This document shows, piece by piece, positions 55,042-64,000 of a stretch of DNA of 64,000 nucleotides. The position numbers and the translations under genes are program-made. The stretch spans positions 49,675 to 113,674 of the forward strand of contig NCGG01000005.1 of assembly GCA_002278855.1 (NCBI GenBank), given 5' to 3'. The notes under the pieces are model-generated. The model worked only from the letters and a program-made list of their open reading frames with translations, was not told the origin of the DNA and searched no databases. Every line of letters begins with the position of its first letter. The stretch's first letter is position 1. Source of the stretch: Sphingomonadales bacterium 28-55-16 (GTDB lineage: Bacteria; Pseudomonadota; Alphaproteobacteria; Sphingomonadales; Sphingomonadaceae).

Positions 55042-57315
55042 ATGCAGTATATGGAAAGCGCTACCCGTTCAGCCCGTAACATTCTGACTGGTCTTCATGA
55101 AGTGATGGCCTCGAAGAATCACGCCCAAGGCAAGCTTAACCATGTCGTCAATATCATTGGCGAGGCGCTGTCTAGCGAGGTCTGCTCGATTTATTTATTG
55201 CGCGATGGCGCGCTTGAGTTGTTCGCCACGCGCGGGCTGAACCAAGCCGCCGTGCACATAACGCGTTTGGGGCTTGGTGAGGGTCTTGTTGGCACCATCG
55301 CCGAAAATGTCGAAACGCTGAACCTTGATGAAGCGGCTGCACATCCCAATTTCCGTTATGTCCCCGAAACGGGTGAAGAGCGTTTTCACAGCTTTGCAGG
55401 CGTTCCGATTGTTCGTTCCGAAAGCGCGGTGGGCGTGCTTGCGGTGCAGCATGTTGAACCGCGCAAATATGAAGAAATCGAAATTGAGGCACTGCAGACC
55501 GTCGCAATGGTCCTGTCTGAGCTTATCGCCAATGCTGACTTGATTGACGCGCCAAGCGCGCGCGGCGGCCATGATACGGGCACGATTAGCCTGACTGGCC
55601 TGCCGCTTGTTAAGGGTGCGGCTGCTGGCGTTGCGATTTTCCATCAACCCAATGTACGTATCGAACATACCGTAGCCGAAGATGTCGAGGCAGAGCGTCA
55701 GCGCGTATATTCCGCCTTTGACAAAATGCGCGAACAAATTGACCGCATTGCGAGCCAAATTGATTTTGGCACCGGTGGCGAACATGAAGAGGTTATCGCG
55801 ACCTACAAGATGTTTGCGTATGACGAAGGTTGGAGCCGCCGGATTAATGAGGCCATCGACAGTGGCCTGACTGCCGAGGCTGCGATTGAACGGGTACAGC
55901 AGCGCACCCGCATGCGTATGCGGCAGATCGACGACCCGCTGCTGGCGGATCGCATGCATGATCTAGAGGATCTTTCCAACAGATTGCTGCGGATTGTGTC
56001 CGGTCAGATGAGCACCGCGGCGCAACTTGGTTTGAAAAGCGACTCGATCTTGATCGCGCGCAATCTGGGGCCGGCTGAGCTGCTGGAATATGACAAAAGG
56101 CGGCTGCGCGGCGTTGTTCTCGAAGAGGGTTCACTTACGGCCCATGTGGTCATCGTCGCCCGGGCGATGGGGATTCCCGTTCTTGGTCGGGTTCGTGGTG
56201 TTCGCCACAAGGTGCGCGATGGCGACATGCTGTTGCTCAACGCCGATGACAAAAGCGTAATCGTTCGGCCTTCTTCGGCTGCCGAAGAGATATTCCAGCA
56301 TGACCTGGTTGATCGGCAAAAGAAAAAAGCGCGCTATGCAGCGATGCGCGACGCGGCATCGGTCACCACCGACGGCGTGCCCGTTACTTTAATGATCAAC
56401 GCGGGCTTGCGCGATGACATGTCGGCTTTGGCGACGACAGGCGCCGAGGGCGTGGGTTTGTTCAGAACGGAGTTCCAGTTCCTCATCTCCGCCACACTGC
56501 CACAACGGGAACGGCAGCAGCGTTTTTATCGCGATGTATTGGACGCCGCCGGCGAGAAGCCGGTTATTTTTCGTACGCTGGATATCGGCGGCGACAAGGT
56601 GCTGCCTTATCTTAAAGATGAGGCCAGCGAAGAAGAAAATCCCGCGCTCGGCTGGCGCGCACTCCGCCTGTCGCTTGATCATGCTGGTTTAATGAAGGCA
56701 CAGGCGCGCGCCTTGATTGAGGCCGCGGCTGGCCGCACATTGAATGTCATGTTTCCAATGGTGTCCGAACCTTGGGAGTTCGATGCCGCGAAGGCCATTT
56801 TCGATGGACAGATTGCGTTTTTAAGCAAGCAAAAGAAATTGTTACCGAACAAAATCCGTTACGGTGCAATGCTTGAAGTCCCGGCGCTGGCCGAGACTTT
56901 GGACATCCTCCTACCTAAGATCAACTTCCTCTCGATTGGCACAAATGATCTTACCCAGTTTTTGTTTGCCGCCGATCGGGCCGATCCCCGATTGGCCGAA
57001 CGTTATGATTGGTTAAGCCCTGCTATTCTGCGTTTTATCCGTCGGGTCGTCAAAGCGACTGAGGGGCATGATGTTGATGTCGCCGTGTGCGGCGAAATGG
57101 GTGGGCGAACACTCGAGGCACTTGCTCTAATTGGGGTTGGGATCAACCGTTTGTCGATCACGCCTGCCGCAGTTGGTCCAATCAAAGCGATGATATGTTC
57201 CACCAACCATTCGGACATTCGCGCAAAAATGGATGAATTGTTGAACAGTCCGACCGAAAATTTGCGTGAATCCCTAACGGCGTGGGCGACCAGCCAAGGT
57301 ATCGAAACAGGCTAA
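55042..57315 (+). CDS. ptsP: Phosphoenolpyruvate-protein phosphotransferase of the nitrogen PTS (EI-Ntr)
   Basis: 757 residues. GAF domain (about residues 20-155: AVHITRLGLGEGLVG, AGVPIVRSESAVGVL), then an EI N-terminal domain with the phosphorylated His in EEGSLTAHVVIVARA (about 365), a PEP-binding TIM barrel with GLFRTEFQFL, RTLDIGGDKVLPY and the C-terminal CGEMGGRTLE. The first phosphotransfer protein of the regulatory PTS-Ntr, signalling nitrogen and carbon status. glnD is also in this window. Two ATGs (55042, 55051) are possible starts. Confidence 0.94.
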   Translation: MQYMESATRSARNILTGLHEVMASKNHAQGKLNHVVNIIGEALSSEVCSIYLLRDGALELFATRGLNQAAVHITRLGLGEGLVGTIAENVETLNLDEAAAHPNFRYVPETGEERFHSFAGVPIVRSESAVGVLAVQHVEPRKYEEIEIEALQTVAMVLSELIANADLIDAPSARGGHDTGTISLTGLPLVKGAAAGVAIFHQPNVRIEHTVAEDVEAERQRVYSAFDKMREQIDRIASQIDFGTGGEHEEVIATYKMFAYDEGWSRRINEAIDSGLTAEAAIERVQQRTRMRMRQIDDPLLADRMHDLEDLSNRLLRIVSGQMSTAAQLGLKSDSILIARNLGPAELLEYDKRRLRGVVLEEGSLTAHVVIVARAMGIPVLGRVRGVRHKVRDGDMLLLNADDKSVIVRPSSAAEEIFQHDLVDRQKKKARYAAMRDAASVTTDGVPVTLMINAGLRDDMSALATTGAEGVGLFRTEFQFLISATLPQRERQQRFYRDVLDAAGEKPVIFRTLDIGGDKVLPYLKDEASEEENPALGWRALRLSLDHAGLMKAQARALIEAAAGRTLNVMFPMVSEPWEFDAAKAIFDGQIAFLSKQKKLLPNKIRYGAMLEVPALAETLDILLPKINFLSIGTNDLTQFLFAADRADPRLAERYDWLSPAILRFIRRVVKATEGHDVDVAVCGEMGGRTLEALALIGVGINRLSITPAAVGPIKAMICSTNHSDIRAKMDELLNSPTENLRESLTAWATSQGIETG

Positions 57316-57416
57316 AACGCTCAGCTTTAAATGACCAAGTGCTGCAATCAACATTGACATTAGGTGTAGGATGCTCATTATCTGCATAACTGCACGCAGA
57401 GGTGGGGGATCAGGTC

Positions 57417-58205
57417 GTGGAGAATGCAGTGGACGAAATTCCCCCTGTCGAAGTCGCTCCAAAAACGGTGGGCGAGTTGCTTAAGTCGGTCCGTGAACAG
57501 CTGGGCATGACGCTGCCCGACGTCGCGGCAAAGACCCGTGTGCCCATGCGCCATTTGGAAGCGATCGAACAATCTCAATTTGGCGCGCTGCCTGGTCAAA
57601 CCTACACGGTTGGTTTCGTGCGGTCATATGCCCGCGCTCTGGACCTTGAAGATACCGCGATTATCAATGCCTTGCGGATCGAGTTATCGCGCAGCGGGCA
57701 TCAGGGATATCAAGCGCCGCTTCAAAATTACGAGCCCGCAGACCCCGCCCGCGTCCCATCCAAAACATTGGCATGGACCGCTGCTGCAATTGCGGTCGTC
57801 ATTCTGGCCGCATATCTGATTTTTAGAAGCCTGACTTTAACACAGGTTGTAACGGCGCCTCAGCCAGTGCCGCCACCAACCACTGCACGGTCGATGCCAG
57901 CACAAAGCGCTGAAAGCGATGCCGCCGTCGTTTTAACCGCGACGGGAAATGTATGGGTTAAAATCTACGATGCAGAACAAAATCGGCTGTTCGAAAAAGA
58001 GATGGTTGCGGGCGACAGTTTTACTGTTCCGCAGGATGCCAACAAGCCCATGATTGTGACGGGACGTCCCCAGATACTGGACATCACCGTTGGCGGCAAA
58101 GCCGTGCCGCCGCTTGGACTGCCGGACGAAAGCGTCGCAGATATGGGCATCAGTGCGCAGGATCTGCTTGCCCGCACCGCGCCGCCCGCTAAATCGAATT
58201 TCTGA
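57417..58205 (+). CDS. RodZ-like protein: HTH domain, one membrane segment, DUF4115 C terminus
   Basis: About 262 residues. The N-terminal helix-turn-helix (VGELLKSVREQLGMTLPDVAA then YTVGFVRSYARAL) is the HTH_25 domain of RodZ. One membrane segment (TLAWTAAAIAVVILAAYLIF) follows, then a Pro-rich linker and a periplasmic DUF4115 domain (VWVKIYDAEQNRLFEKEMVAGDSF). RodZ supports the MreB cell-shape system. GTG at 57417 is chosen because GGGGGAT lies seven bases before; a GTG at 57402 adds five residues. Confidence 0.85.
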   Translation: MENAVDEIPPVEVAPKTVGELLKSVREQLGMTLPDVAAKTRVPMRHLEAIEQSQFGALPGQTYTVGFVRSYARALDLEDTAIINALRIELSRSGHQGYQAPLQNYEPADPARVPSKTLAWTAAAIAVVILAAYLIFRSLTLTQVVTAPQPVPPPTTARSMPAQSAESDAAVVLTATGNVWVKIYDAEQNRLFEKEMVAGDSFTVPQDANKPMIVTGRPQILDITVGGKAVPPLGLPDESVADMGISAQDLLARTAPPAKSNF

Positions 58206-58333
58206 ATTCAACCATCACGACATGGAATTCGGATAGATTTCGATTTGTTTGTATATCAGTGCAGTGACGGGACTTTATCCCAGAGTTGCAGTCAGCTATA
58301 TGGGTCCAACGTTAGGTAAATGGAATTAACACA

Positions 58334-59242
58334 ATGAATTATCGGCTCGCCATCATCAGCAGCGCAGCACTTGCGCTTAGCACGCCAGCATTTGCGCAAG
58401 ACGCAAATATAGATGGGCGGGTCGGAAAGCTTGAAAAAGAAATGCGCGCAGTGCAGCGGCAGGTATTCCCAAATGGCGCCGGTAGATTTGTTGAGCCTGA
58501 AATCCCATCGCCAACGGCACCCGAGCCCGCCACAAGTTCCACAAGCGCCGCCGTTGATATAACTGCAAGGGTCGACGCCCTTGAGGCACAGCTTGCGACT
58601 TTGACTGGGCAAGTTGAACTGCAAGGCAATAACATGCGCAGCCTTGAGGGCAGGTTGAAAGCCATTGAAACGCAAATAGCAGCGCAGGCAGCTTCGGCTG
58701 CAGCGATTGTGCCCGCGGCCGCACCTGTCCCTGCCGCGGTAACGTCTCCGAAGCCCAAGCCAGTTACGGCGACCGGCAAACCGGCTTTAACCGCCAAGCC
58801 AAATCCAGCACGCGTCGCCGCGGTTGCCGCCATTGAACGCCCGGCCACAGGCGATGTGTTCGAGGATGGCTACACTTACGGATACAGATTATGGGAAGCC
58901 AAATTCTACCCAGAATCGCAAGCGACGCTTGAAGAAACCTTGGCCAAATTTCCAAAACATAAGCGTGCCAGCTATGCGCGCAATTTGTTGGGTCGGACAT
59001 GGCTGGATGACAAAAAACCTGCGACGGCCGTCAAGGTATTCTACGACAACTATAAGGTCGATCCGCGCGGCGATCGCGCACCTGACAGCCTGTTTTTTCT
59101 GGGCTCTGCATTGACGGACCTCGGCAAAACAGCCGAGGCCTGCGAAGCCTTTGGCGAGCTGAGTAGGGCCTATCCTGATGCCGCAACGGGCCGGTTGGCA
59201 GAACGCATCGCGTCAGGCAAAACACGGGCGAAGTGCAAGTAA
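58334..59242 (+). CDS. cpoB: CpoB/YbgF-like periplasmic protein (Tol-Pal associated)
   Basis: 302 residues. Signal peptide (LAIISSAALALSTPAFA) ending near residue 22. A coiled-coil-prone N-terminal part (VGKLEKEMRAVQRQV, VDALEAQLATLTGQVE) and an Ala/Pro-rich linker are followed by TPR-type repeats (GYRLWEAKFYPESQATLE, FLGSALTDLGKTAEACEAF). This is the build of CpoB, linking Tol-Pal to wall synthesis. tilS overlaps its end by 10 bases. Confidence 0.88.
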   Translation: MNYRLAIISSAALALSTPAFAQDANIDGRVGKLEKEMRAVQRQVFPNGAGRFVEPEIPSPTAPEPATSSTSAAVDITARVDALEAQLATLTGQVELQGNNMRSLEGRLKAIETQIAAQAASAAAIVPAAAPVPAAVTSPKPKPVTATGKPALTAKPNPARVAAVAAIERPATGDVFEDGYTYGYRLWEAKFYPESQATLEETLAKFPKHKRASYARNLLGRTWLDDKKPATAVKVFYDNYKVDPRGDRAPDSLFFLGSALTDLGKTAEACEAFGELSRAYPDAATGRLAERIASGKTRAKCK

Positions 59243-60180
59243 CCCTCGATCCGGTCGTTCTTGACCGATTTAGAACTGCTTTAGGCACTTTTCTGTCTGC
59301 CGACGATGACAGGCTTTTATGCGCTGTGTCTGGTGGACCGGACAGCTTGGCTTTACTTGTGCTGGCGCAAATGGTGCTGCCCGGCAAACTGGTCGCGGCG
59401 ACGGTCGATCATCAATTACGGCCAGAGGCAGCGGACGAAGCGCAATATGTCCACGGTGTTTGCGAAGCTTTGGGCGTTCCGCACATCATTCTGACACCAG
59501 ACGCCGCGATAAGCGGGAACATCCAATCATCGGCGCGGGTGGCGCGTTATGCGTTGTTGGAACGCGCCGCTGATGCGGAAAATTGCAAATATATCGCGAC
59601 TGCGCATCATGCGGACGATCAATTGGAAACACTGTTGATGCGGCTGGCTAGAGGCAGCGGCGTCGACGGGCTATCCGCCATTCGTGCGCGCAATGGCCGG
59701 GTTGTCCGCCCACTTTTGGATTTCAGCAAGGCTGAGCTTGTCGACATTTGCGCCCATGCAAAACTGCAGCCAGTCGATGATCCCAGCAACGCGAACGCCG
59801 CCTTCGACCGTGTTACCATGCGGAACTGGTTGGCGCGCACGCCACATCCCTTTCGTGCCGACCGGGCGGGACGCACCGCGGCCGCCTTGGCCGAAGCAGC
59901 CGACGCCCTGACTTGGATGACGGACGCTCTTGCAGAACACAGAATAAGCCGCGACGGGGACATCGTTTTTTGTGACGCACAAGACCTACCAAATGCTTTG
60001 AGACGGCGCCTTTTATTGCGCTGCCTTGAAGCGCTTGATCCAGCCATTACGCCACGCGGCGATGCCATAGACCGATTGCTCATTGCACTCATGGAAATGC
60101 GCACCACAACAATTGGCGGCATCAAATGTGCGGGCGGAAAACAGTGGCGGTTTTCCTTTGCGCCGCCTCGACGGACGTAA
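59233..60180 (+). CDS. tilS: tRNA(Ile)-lysidine synthase
   Basis: 315 residues. PP-loop [10 protein letters not shown] for [17 protein letters not shown] and the following RGSGVDGL are conserved. It adds lysine to C34 of tRNA-Ile(CAU) so that AUA is read. The GTG at 59233 lies inside cpoB. Shorter than E. coli TilS, as is common in alphaproteobacteria. cpoB-tilS-ftsH is the usual order. Confidence 0.94.
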   Translation: MQVTLDPVVLDRFRTALGTFLSADDDRLLCAVSGGPDSLALLVLAQMVLPGKLVAATVDHQLRPEAADEAQYVHGVCEALGVPHIILTPDAAISGNIQSSARVARYALLERAADAENCKYIATAHHADDQLETLLMRLARGSGVDGLSAIRARNGRVVRPLLDFSKAELVDICAHAKLQPVDDPSNANAAFDRVTMRNWLARTPHPFRADRAGRTAAALAEAADALTWMTDALAEHRISRDGDIVFCDAQDLPNALRRRLLLRCLEALDPAITPRGDAIDRLLIALMEMRTTTIGGIKCAGGKQWRFSFAPPRRT

Positions 60181-60289
60181 AATTCCAAAGACTGCAAATT
60201 TGCCAATGCCTATATTGTCATTCGCATATTCGCGCCTACATTGGTCCAGTATACCCGCGCATTTTGTTCGGGCGCAAAGCAAGGCAGTG

Positions 60290-62239
60290 ATGATGAACGA
60301 CGAACAAGAACCAAAAAGCAACCCAATGCTCCGCAACATGGCCATCTGGTCAGCGATCATTGTGGCGCTTTTGCTTGTTGCGTCGATATTCAGCGATTCC
60401 TCGACCCCCACCAACGGCATCACCTATTCGTCTTTCCGCGATAAGGTTGAGGCCGGCGAAGTTAAGTCCGTTGCCATTGCGCCTGAGCGCATCACCGGAA
60501 AACTTCAAAATGACGAGACGTTCGTCACTGTCCCGATCCCCAACGATACCAGCCTCTACCCTCTGCTTGATGAAAAGGGTGTCGTCGTTGAAGCAAAGGC
60601 GGAGGAACAACCGAGCCTCTTATTGTTGTTGATTTATCAAGCACTGCCATTCCTGCTGATCTTGGGAATCGCATTCTTCGTCCTGCGGCAGATGCAAAAG
60701 GGCGGCGGCGCTGGTGGGGCCATGGGCTTTGGCAAGTCTAAGGCGAAATTGCTGACCGAAAAGCATGGTAAGGTCACCTTTGACGACGTCGCCGGCATCG
60801 ATGAAGCACGTGAAGAGCTTCAGGAAATTGTCGAGTTTCTGAAGGATCCGCAAAAGTTCAGCCGTCTGGGTGGTAAGATTCCAAAGGGCGCCCTGCTCGT
60901 TGGCTCACCCGGGACGGGCAAGACGCTTCTGGCCCGCGCGATTGCGGGGGAAGCAGGCGTACCGTTCTTCTCCATTTCGGGCTCTGACTTTGTTGAAATG
61001 TTTGTCGGCGTGGGTGCAAGCCGCGTGCGCGATATGTTTGAACAGGCCAAGAAAAATGCACCTTGCATTGTCTTCATCGACGAGATCGATGCCGTAGGCC
61101 GCAGCCGTGGCGCTGGCCTTGGCAACCAAAATGACGAGCGCGAACAAACGTTAAACCAGTTGCTGGTGGAAATGGACGGGTTTGAAGCCAATGAAGGCAT
61201 CATCATCGTTGCCGCCACCAACCGGCCTGACGTGCTTGATCCAGCCTTGTTGCGTCCCGGCCGTTTCGACCGTCAGGTTGTTGTGCCGCGCCCTGACATT
61301 GATGGCCGCGTAAAGATCCTCGAAGTGCACATGAAGAAGGTGCCATTGGCGCCTGACGTCGATGGACGCGTGATCGCACGCGGGACCCCTGGCTTTTCGG
61401 GCGCGGATCTGGCCAACCTTGTGAATGAAGCCGCTTTGCTTGCCGCACGTCGCGGCAAACGCTTGGTCGCCATGCAAGAGTTTGAGGATGCCAAAGACAA
61501 GGTCATGATGGGCACCGAGCGTAAGTCGATGGTTATGACCGAAGACGAGAAGAAGATGACTGCTTATCATGAGGCTGGTCATGCCATCGTTTCGATACAT
61601 GAAGTGGCATCTGATCCGATCCACAAGGCAACCATCATTCCCCGCGGCCGTGCCTTGGGTATGGTCATGCGTCTGCCAGAGCGGGATAACTACAGCTATC
61701 ACCGCGACAAAATGCATGCCAACCTGTCGGTATCGATGGGTGGCCGCGTAGCGGAAGAACTGATCTTTGGTTATGATAAGGTCAGCTCAGGCGCATCAAG
61801 CGATATTCAATATGCAACCAGCCTGGCACGCGACATGGTCACACAATGGGGCATGTCGGACGCTATGGGCCCTCTGCAATATGAAGAGCGGCAGGATGGC
61901 TATCTTGGTTATGGTATGTCGCAACGTTCGGCCATGTCGGATGAAACAGCGCAAAAAATTGATGCCGAAATCCGTAAGCTGGTCGAAGGCGGTCATAAGC
62001 GCGCAACCGACCTTTTGACCGAGCATAATGATCAATTGCACCTGTTGGCCAACGCTTTGCTTGAATTCGAAACACTCTCTGGCGACGAGATCAACCAACT
62101 GCTCGAAACGGGCAAGTTTGAACGTGATGACGGCAAGGTCATCAAGCCTTCGTCTATCCCGACAGTTGGTACCGCGATACCTAAGGCAGGACGCGGCAAG
62201 TCCACGTCCGTTGGAGCCGCGACCCCGCAGGGCGCTTAA
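60290..62239 (+). CDS. ftsH: ATP-dependent zinc metalloprotease FtsH
   Basis: 649 residues. Two N-terminal membrane segments (about 17-33: [18 protein letters not shown]; about 107-130: [20 protein letters not shown]) flank a periplasmic loop. AAA domain: Walker [12 protein letters not shown], Walker [13 protein letters not shown] and the arginine-finger region [20 protein letters not shown]. Zinc protease site HEAGH at about residue 426. Degrades misfolded membrane and regulatory proteins. ATG at 60290 is favoured by AAGG; a tandem ATG follows. Confidence 0.96.
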   Translation: MMNDEQEPKSNPMLRNMAIWSAIIVALLLVASIFSDSSTPTNGITYSSFRDKVEAGEVKSVAIAPERITGKLQNDETFVTVPIPNDTSLYPLLDEKGVVVEAKAEEQPSLLLLLIYQALPFLLILGIAFFVLRQMQKGGGAGGAMGFGKSKAKLLTEKHGKVTFDDVAGIDEAREELQEIVEFLKDPQKFSRLGGKIPKGALLVGSPGTGKTLLARAIAGEAGVPFFSISGSDFVEMFVGVGASRVRDMFEQAKKNAPCIVFIDEIDAVGRSRGAGLGNQNDEREQTLNQLLVEMDGFEANEGIIIVAATNRPDVLDPALLRPGRFDRQVVVPRPDIDGRVKILEVHMKKVPLAPDVDGRVIARGTPGFSGADLANLVNEAALLAARRGKRLVAMQEFEDAKDKVMMGTERKSMVMTEDEKKMTAYHEAGHAIVSIHEVASDPIHKATIIPRGRALGMVMRLPERDNYSYHRDKMHANLSVSMGGRVAEELIFGYDKVSSGASSDIQYATSLARDMVTQWGMSDAMGPLQYEERQDGYLGYGMSQRSAMSDETAQKIDAEIRKLVEGGHKRATDLLTEHNDQLHLLANALLEFETLSGDEINQLLETGKFERDDGKVIKPSSIPTVGTAIPKAGRGKSTSVGAATPQGA

Positions 62240-62388
62240 TTTTCGGCGGTGATTCCCGGCTTCAACGCTTTAACCCTGAATGGGAGAGCGTTGAGGTCGC
62301 TAACATGAAATTCGCTTTGCTATGTGCAAGCGGTGCGTTGCTATCTCGGTGAAGAATAACGATCAGCAACGACCTGGAAGGCCAAAAG

Positions 62389-62418
62389 AAAAGGCCCGGG
62401 CAAGCCGGGCCTTCTTTT
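62389..62418. terminator. Rho-independent terminator between ftsH and rpoZ
   Basis: AAGGCCCGG and CCGGGCCTT pair over 9 bp around a GCAAG loop; CTTTTC follows on the plus strand and runs of A precede the stem, so it may serve both convergent genes. Confidence 0.8.
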
Positions 62419-62438
62419 CACATCGCTTTCTGTGCGAA

Positions 62439-62783
62439 TTACCGGTCGTAGTCGCGCTGCATGCCCGCACCGCGCGCCGGAGCGGCGGCCGTCAGGCGCA
62501 ATGCTTCAGCAGACAGGCTGATCGAACCAACTTCATCGGCCTCTTCATCCTCATCCACTTGAACCTTCTGCAGCGACTGCACGAGGCCTTCTTTCAGCTG
62601 GTCGGGGCGAACGGTTTCTTCGGCGATTTCACGCAAAGCCACGACGGGATTTTTATCACGGTCGCGGTCAACGGTCAGTTCAGCGCCACCAGAGATTTCG
62701 CGCGCGCGTTCGGCGGCGAGTAATACAAGGTCAAACCGGTTGGTGATCTTGTCGATGCAATCTTCAACAGTAACGCGTGCCAT
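62439..62783 (-). CDS. rpoZ: RNA polymerase omega subunit
   Basis: 114 residues. Opening [20 protein letters not shown] and [13 protein letters not shown] are the standard omega signature; [14 protein letters not shown] completes it. Helps assemble RNA polymerase and respond to ppGpp. AGGAG is at the right distance from the ATG at 62783. The acidic, then Ala/Arg-rich C-terminal tail is longer than in E. coli, as usual in alphaproteobacteria. Confidence 0.95.
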   Translation of the reverse strand: MARVTVEDCIDKITNRFDLVLLAAERAREISGGAELTVDRDRDKNPVVALREIAEETVRPDQLKEGLVQSLQKVQVDEDEEADEVGSISLSAEALRLTAAAPARGAGMQRDYDR

Positions 62784-62904
62784 CTTGGCTCCTGATTCTT
62801 CGTAAATTTCGGGAAGTTGCCTGCGCCTAGAGAGAATGGGCCAAAATGTCAATGAAAAGGGCGGGCGGCTTGCCGCATGCCGCGCAAAGCACTAACACTG
62901 GCGT

Positions 62905-64000
62905 ATGACAGTGCAATCAGGCAGGCCCGACTTCCCCGGAACGCACTTTCTCATTGCGGGTCATGATGTATATGTGGTCCATGCGCCACAGGATAGGCTA
63001 GGCGCCATATTGCGCCTAATCGCCTGCGCTAAAGTATCCATTCAGATGTTTTTCTACATGTTTGGTGACGATGTCACGGGCCGTGAGGTGCGCGACGCAC
63101 TGGTGGCTGCCGCAAAAAACGGCGTACATGTTCAGTTGATCATCGATAGTTTCGGGTCGGGGAAAATCAGCGACCGTTTCTTTGATACCTTGGTCGAAGC
63201 TGGCGGCGCCTATCATTGCTTCAGTACCCGCAAAGGTCTGGGTTACATCATCCGCAACCATCAGAAAATCTTGATCGTTGACGGCGCGCATGCGCTTGTG
63301 GGCGGGTTCAACATCACAGACGAGTATTTCGGTCGGGCCGGGGACGATAGCTGGGAGGATCTCGGCATGATTGTATCAGGGCCCCAAGCACAAAAGCTGA
63401 GCGCTTATTTCGAAGATTTGGCGCAAGCCTCAAACAATGGCAACGTCCGGTACCGCAGCATCCGTGATATCATCCATCGGTGGCGTCCCGGCATCGGCCA
63501 AGTACAATGGCTTTTGGGTGGGCCGACAAATCGTATTTCGCCATGGGCGCTTAGCTTCAAACGGTCGCTTGAGGCTGGCCGTCGGTTCGATATTGTTTCC
63601 GCTTATTTTTCACCGTCGCAAACCATTTTGCGACGCATTGCGAAGACTGCGAAGCACAATAAAGGGTCGCGGTTGGTCATGGCGGGAAAGACCGACAATA
63701 ATGCAACAATAGCCGCGGCCCGATTGCTATATCGCTATCTCTTGCGGCGAAAGACCCGAATATTCGAGTTTCAACCGCGCCCGCTGCACATGAAGCTGCT
63801 GGTCATTGATAACACCGTCTATGTCGGTTCGGCCAATTTGGACGTCCGCAGCATGTTCATCAATCTGGAAATCATGGTGCGCGTCAAAGACACGGGGCTT
63901 GCGCTGCACATGCGTACGTTGATTGATGGTCTGGTGACGCAGTCAGAAGAGCAAACCGGAATATTGTTGAAGGCGCGGGACAGTTATTGGAGCAGATTTA
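62905..64000 (+). CDS. Phospholipase-D-family protein, cardiolipin-synthase-like (runs off the window)
   Basis: At least 365 residues; no stop before the window ends. Two HKD catalytic motifs: NHQKILIVDG at about residue 117 followed by GGFNITDEY, and LHMKLLVIDNTVYVGSANLD at about residue 293. This is the layout of cardiolipin synthases and related phosphatidyltransferases. No N-terminal membrane segment is seen, unlike classic ClsA, so a ClsB/C-like enzyme is more likely. Start is ATG at 62905; no strong ribosome site precedes it. Confidence 0.85.
   Translation, partial: MTVQSGRPDFPGTHFLIAGHDVYVVHAPQDRLGAILRLIACAKVSIQMFFYMFGDDVTGREVRDALVAAAKNGVHVQLIIDSFGSGKISDRFFDTLVEAGGAYHCFSTRKGLGYIIRNHQKILIVDGAHALVGGFNITDEYFGRAGDDSWEDLGMIVSGPQAQKLSAYFEDLAQASNNGNVRYRSIRDIIHRWRPGIGQVQWLLGGPTNRISPWALSFKRSLEAGRRFDIVSAYFSPSQTILRRIAKTAKHNKGSRLVMAGKTDNNATIAAARLLYRYLLRRKTRIFEFQPRPLHMKLLVIDNTVYVGSANLDVRSMFINLEIMVRVKDTGLALHMRTLIDGLVTQSEEQTGILLKARDSYWSRF

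Noticed and set aside
1..64000. tRNA, rRNA, CRISPR arrays, insertion sequences, attachment sites
   Set aside because: Scanned by eye; no cloverleaf, regularly spaced repeat, transposase or matching direct-repeat ends were seen. A computational scan would be needed to exclude a missed tRNA.

Overview
The window is a piece of chromosome from an alphaproteobacterium, most likely a sphingomonad (Sphingomonadaceae or close relative). The base for this is the gene order and protein style: rpmF-plsX-fabH-ihfA-merR, cpoB-tilS-ftsH, accB-accC, a class I lysyl-tRNA synthetase, a fused ThiS-ThiG, a DUF2793 protein at the end of a gene-transfer-agent (GTA)-like cluster, and many sphingomonad-type hypothetical proteins. 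GC content is moderately high and genes are packed tightly, with many ATGA/GTGA/TTGA overlaps. No gene-free stretch exceeds about 300 bases. I saw no rRNA, tRNA, CRISPR array or insertion sequence.

Layout. 1-7.2 kb: tail of an Mla-type transporter gene plus its lipoprotein, midA, lgt, an acyl-CoA synthetase and glnD. 7.2-8.4 kb: OmpA-family porin. 8.5-13.7 kb: a decayed GTA/prophage-like cluster on the minus strand that keeps the packaging end (small terminase-like, TerL, portal) and the far tail end (a C-terminal piece of the multidomain tail protein and a DUF2793 protein) but has lost head and most tail genes. At the joint lies foreign, AT-rich DNA encoding the last part of a nuclease toxin and a YezG-like immunity domain fused in frame to the tail-protein remnant. 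This is the most unusual object in the window. 13.9-21.7 kb: housekeeping (RluE-like pseudouridine synthase, RoxA-like hydroxylase, DedA-like protein, lnt, metK, trmB). 21.8-23.7 kb: LytS/LytTR-type two-component system. 23.7-27.8 kb: thiS-thiG fusion, aroQ, accB, accC and a VanX-like dipeptidase. 27.9-34.8 kb: envelope and metabolic enzymes (RcnB-like, amidohydrolase, 2OG oxygenase, DUF885, alpha/beta hydrolase, desaturase). 34.8-41.2 kb: corA, lysS, a DinG-type helicase, SixA-like phosphatase, GNAT. 41.2-44.1 kb: phospholipid and fatty acid start-up genes with rpmF and ihfA.

44.3-50.1 kb: MAPEG, MBL hydrolase, an S24 (LexA/CI-like) regulator divergent from a Cro-like small protein with a GTTC-N7-GTTC site between them, MscS channel, MaoC, thiolase, ABM monooxygenase. 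50.1-64 kb: dipeptide epimerase, PHA depolymerase, ABC exporter, two DUF465 genes, ptsP (nitrogen PTS enzyme I), RodZ-like protein, cpoB, tilS, ftsH, rpoZ and a phospholipase-D-type protein running off the end.

Themes: membrane lipid and lipoprotein construction (lgt, lnt, plsX, fabH, accBC, desaturase, PLD) and nitrogen/carbon signalling (glnD, ptsP) recur. All functional calls come from reading sequence motifs; no database search was run.
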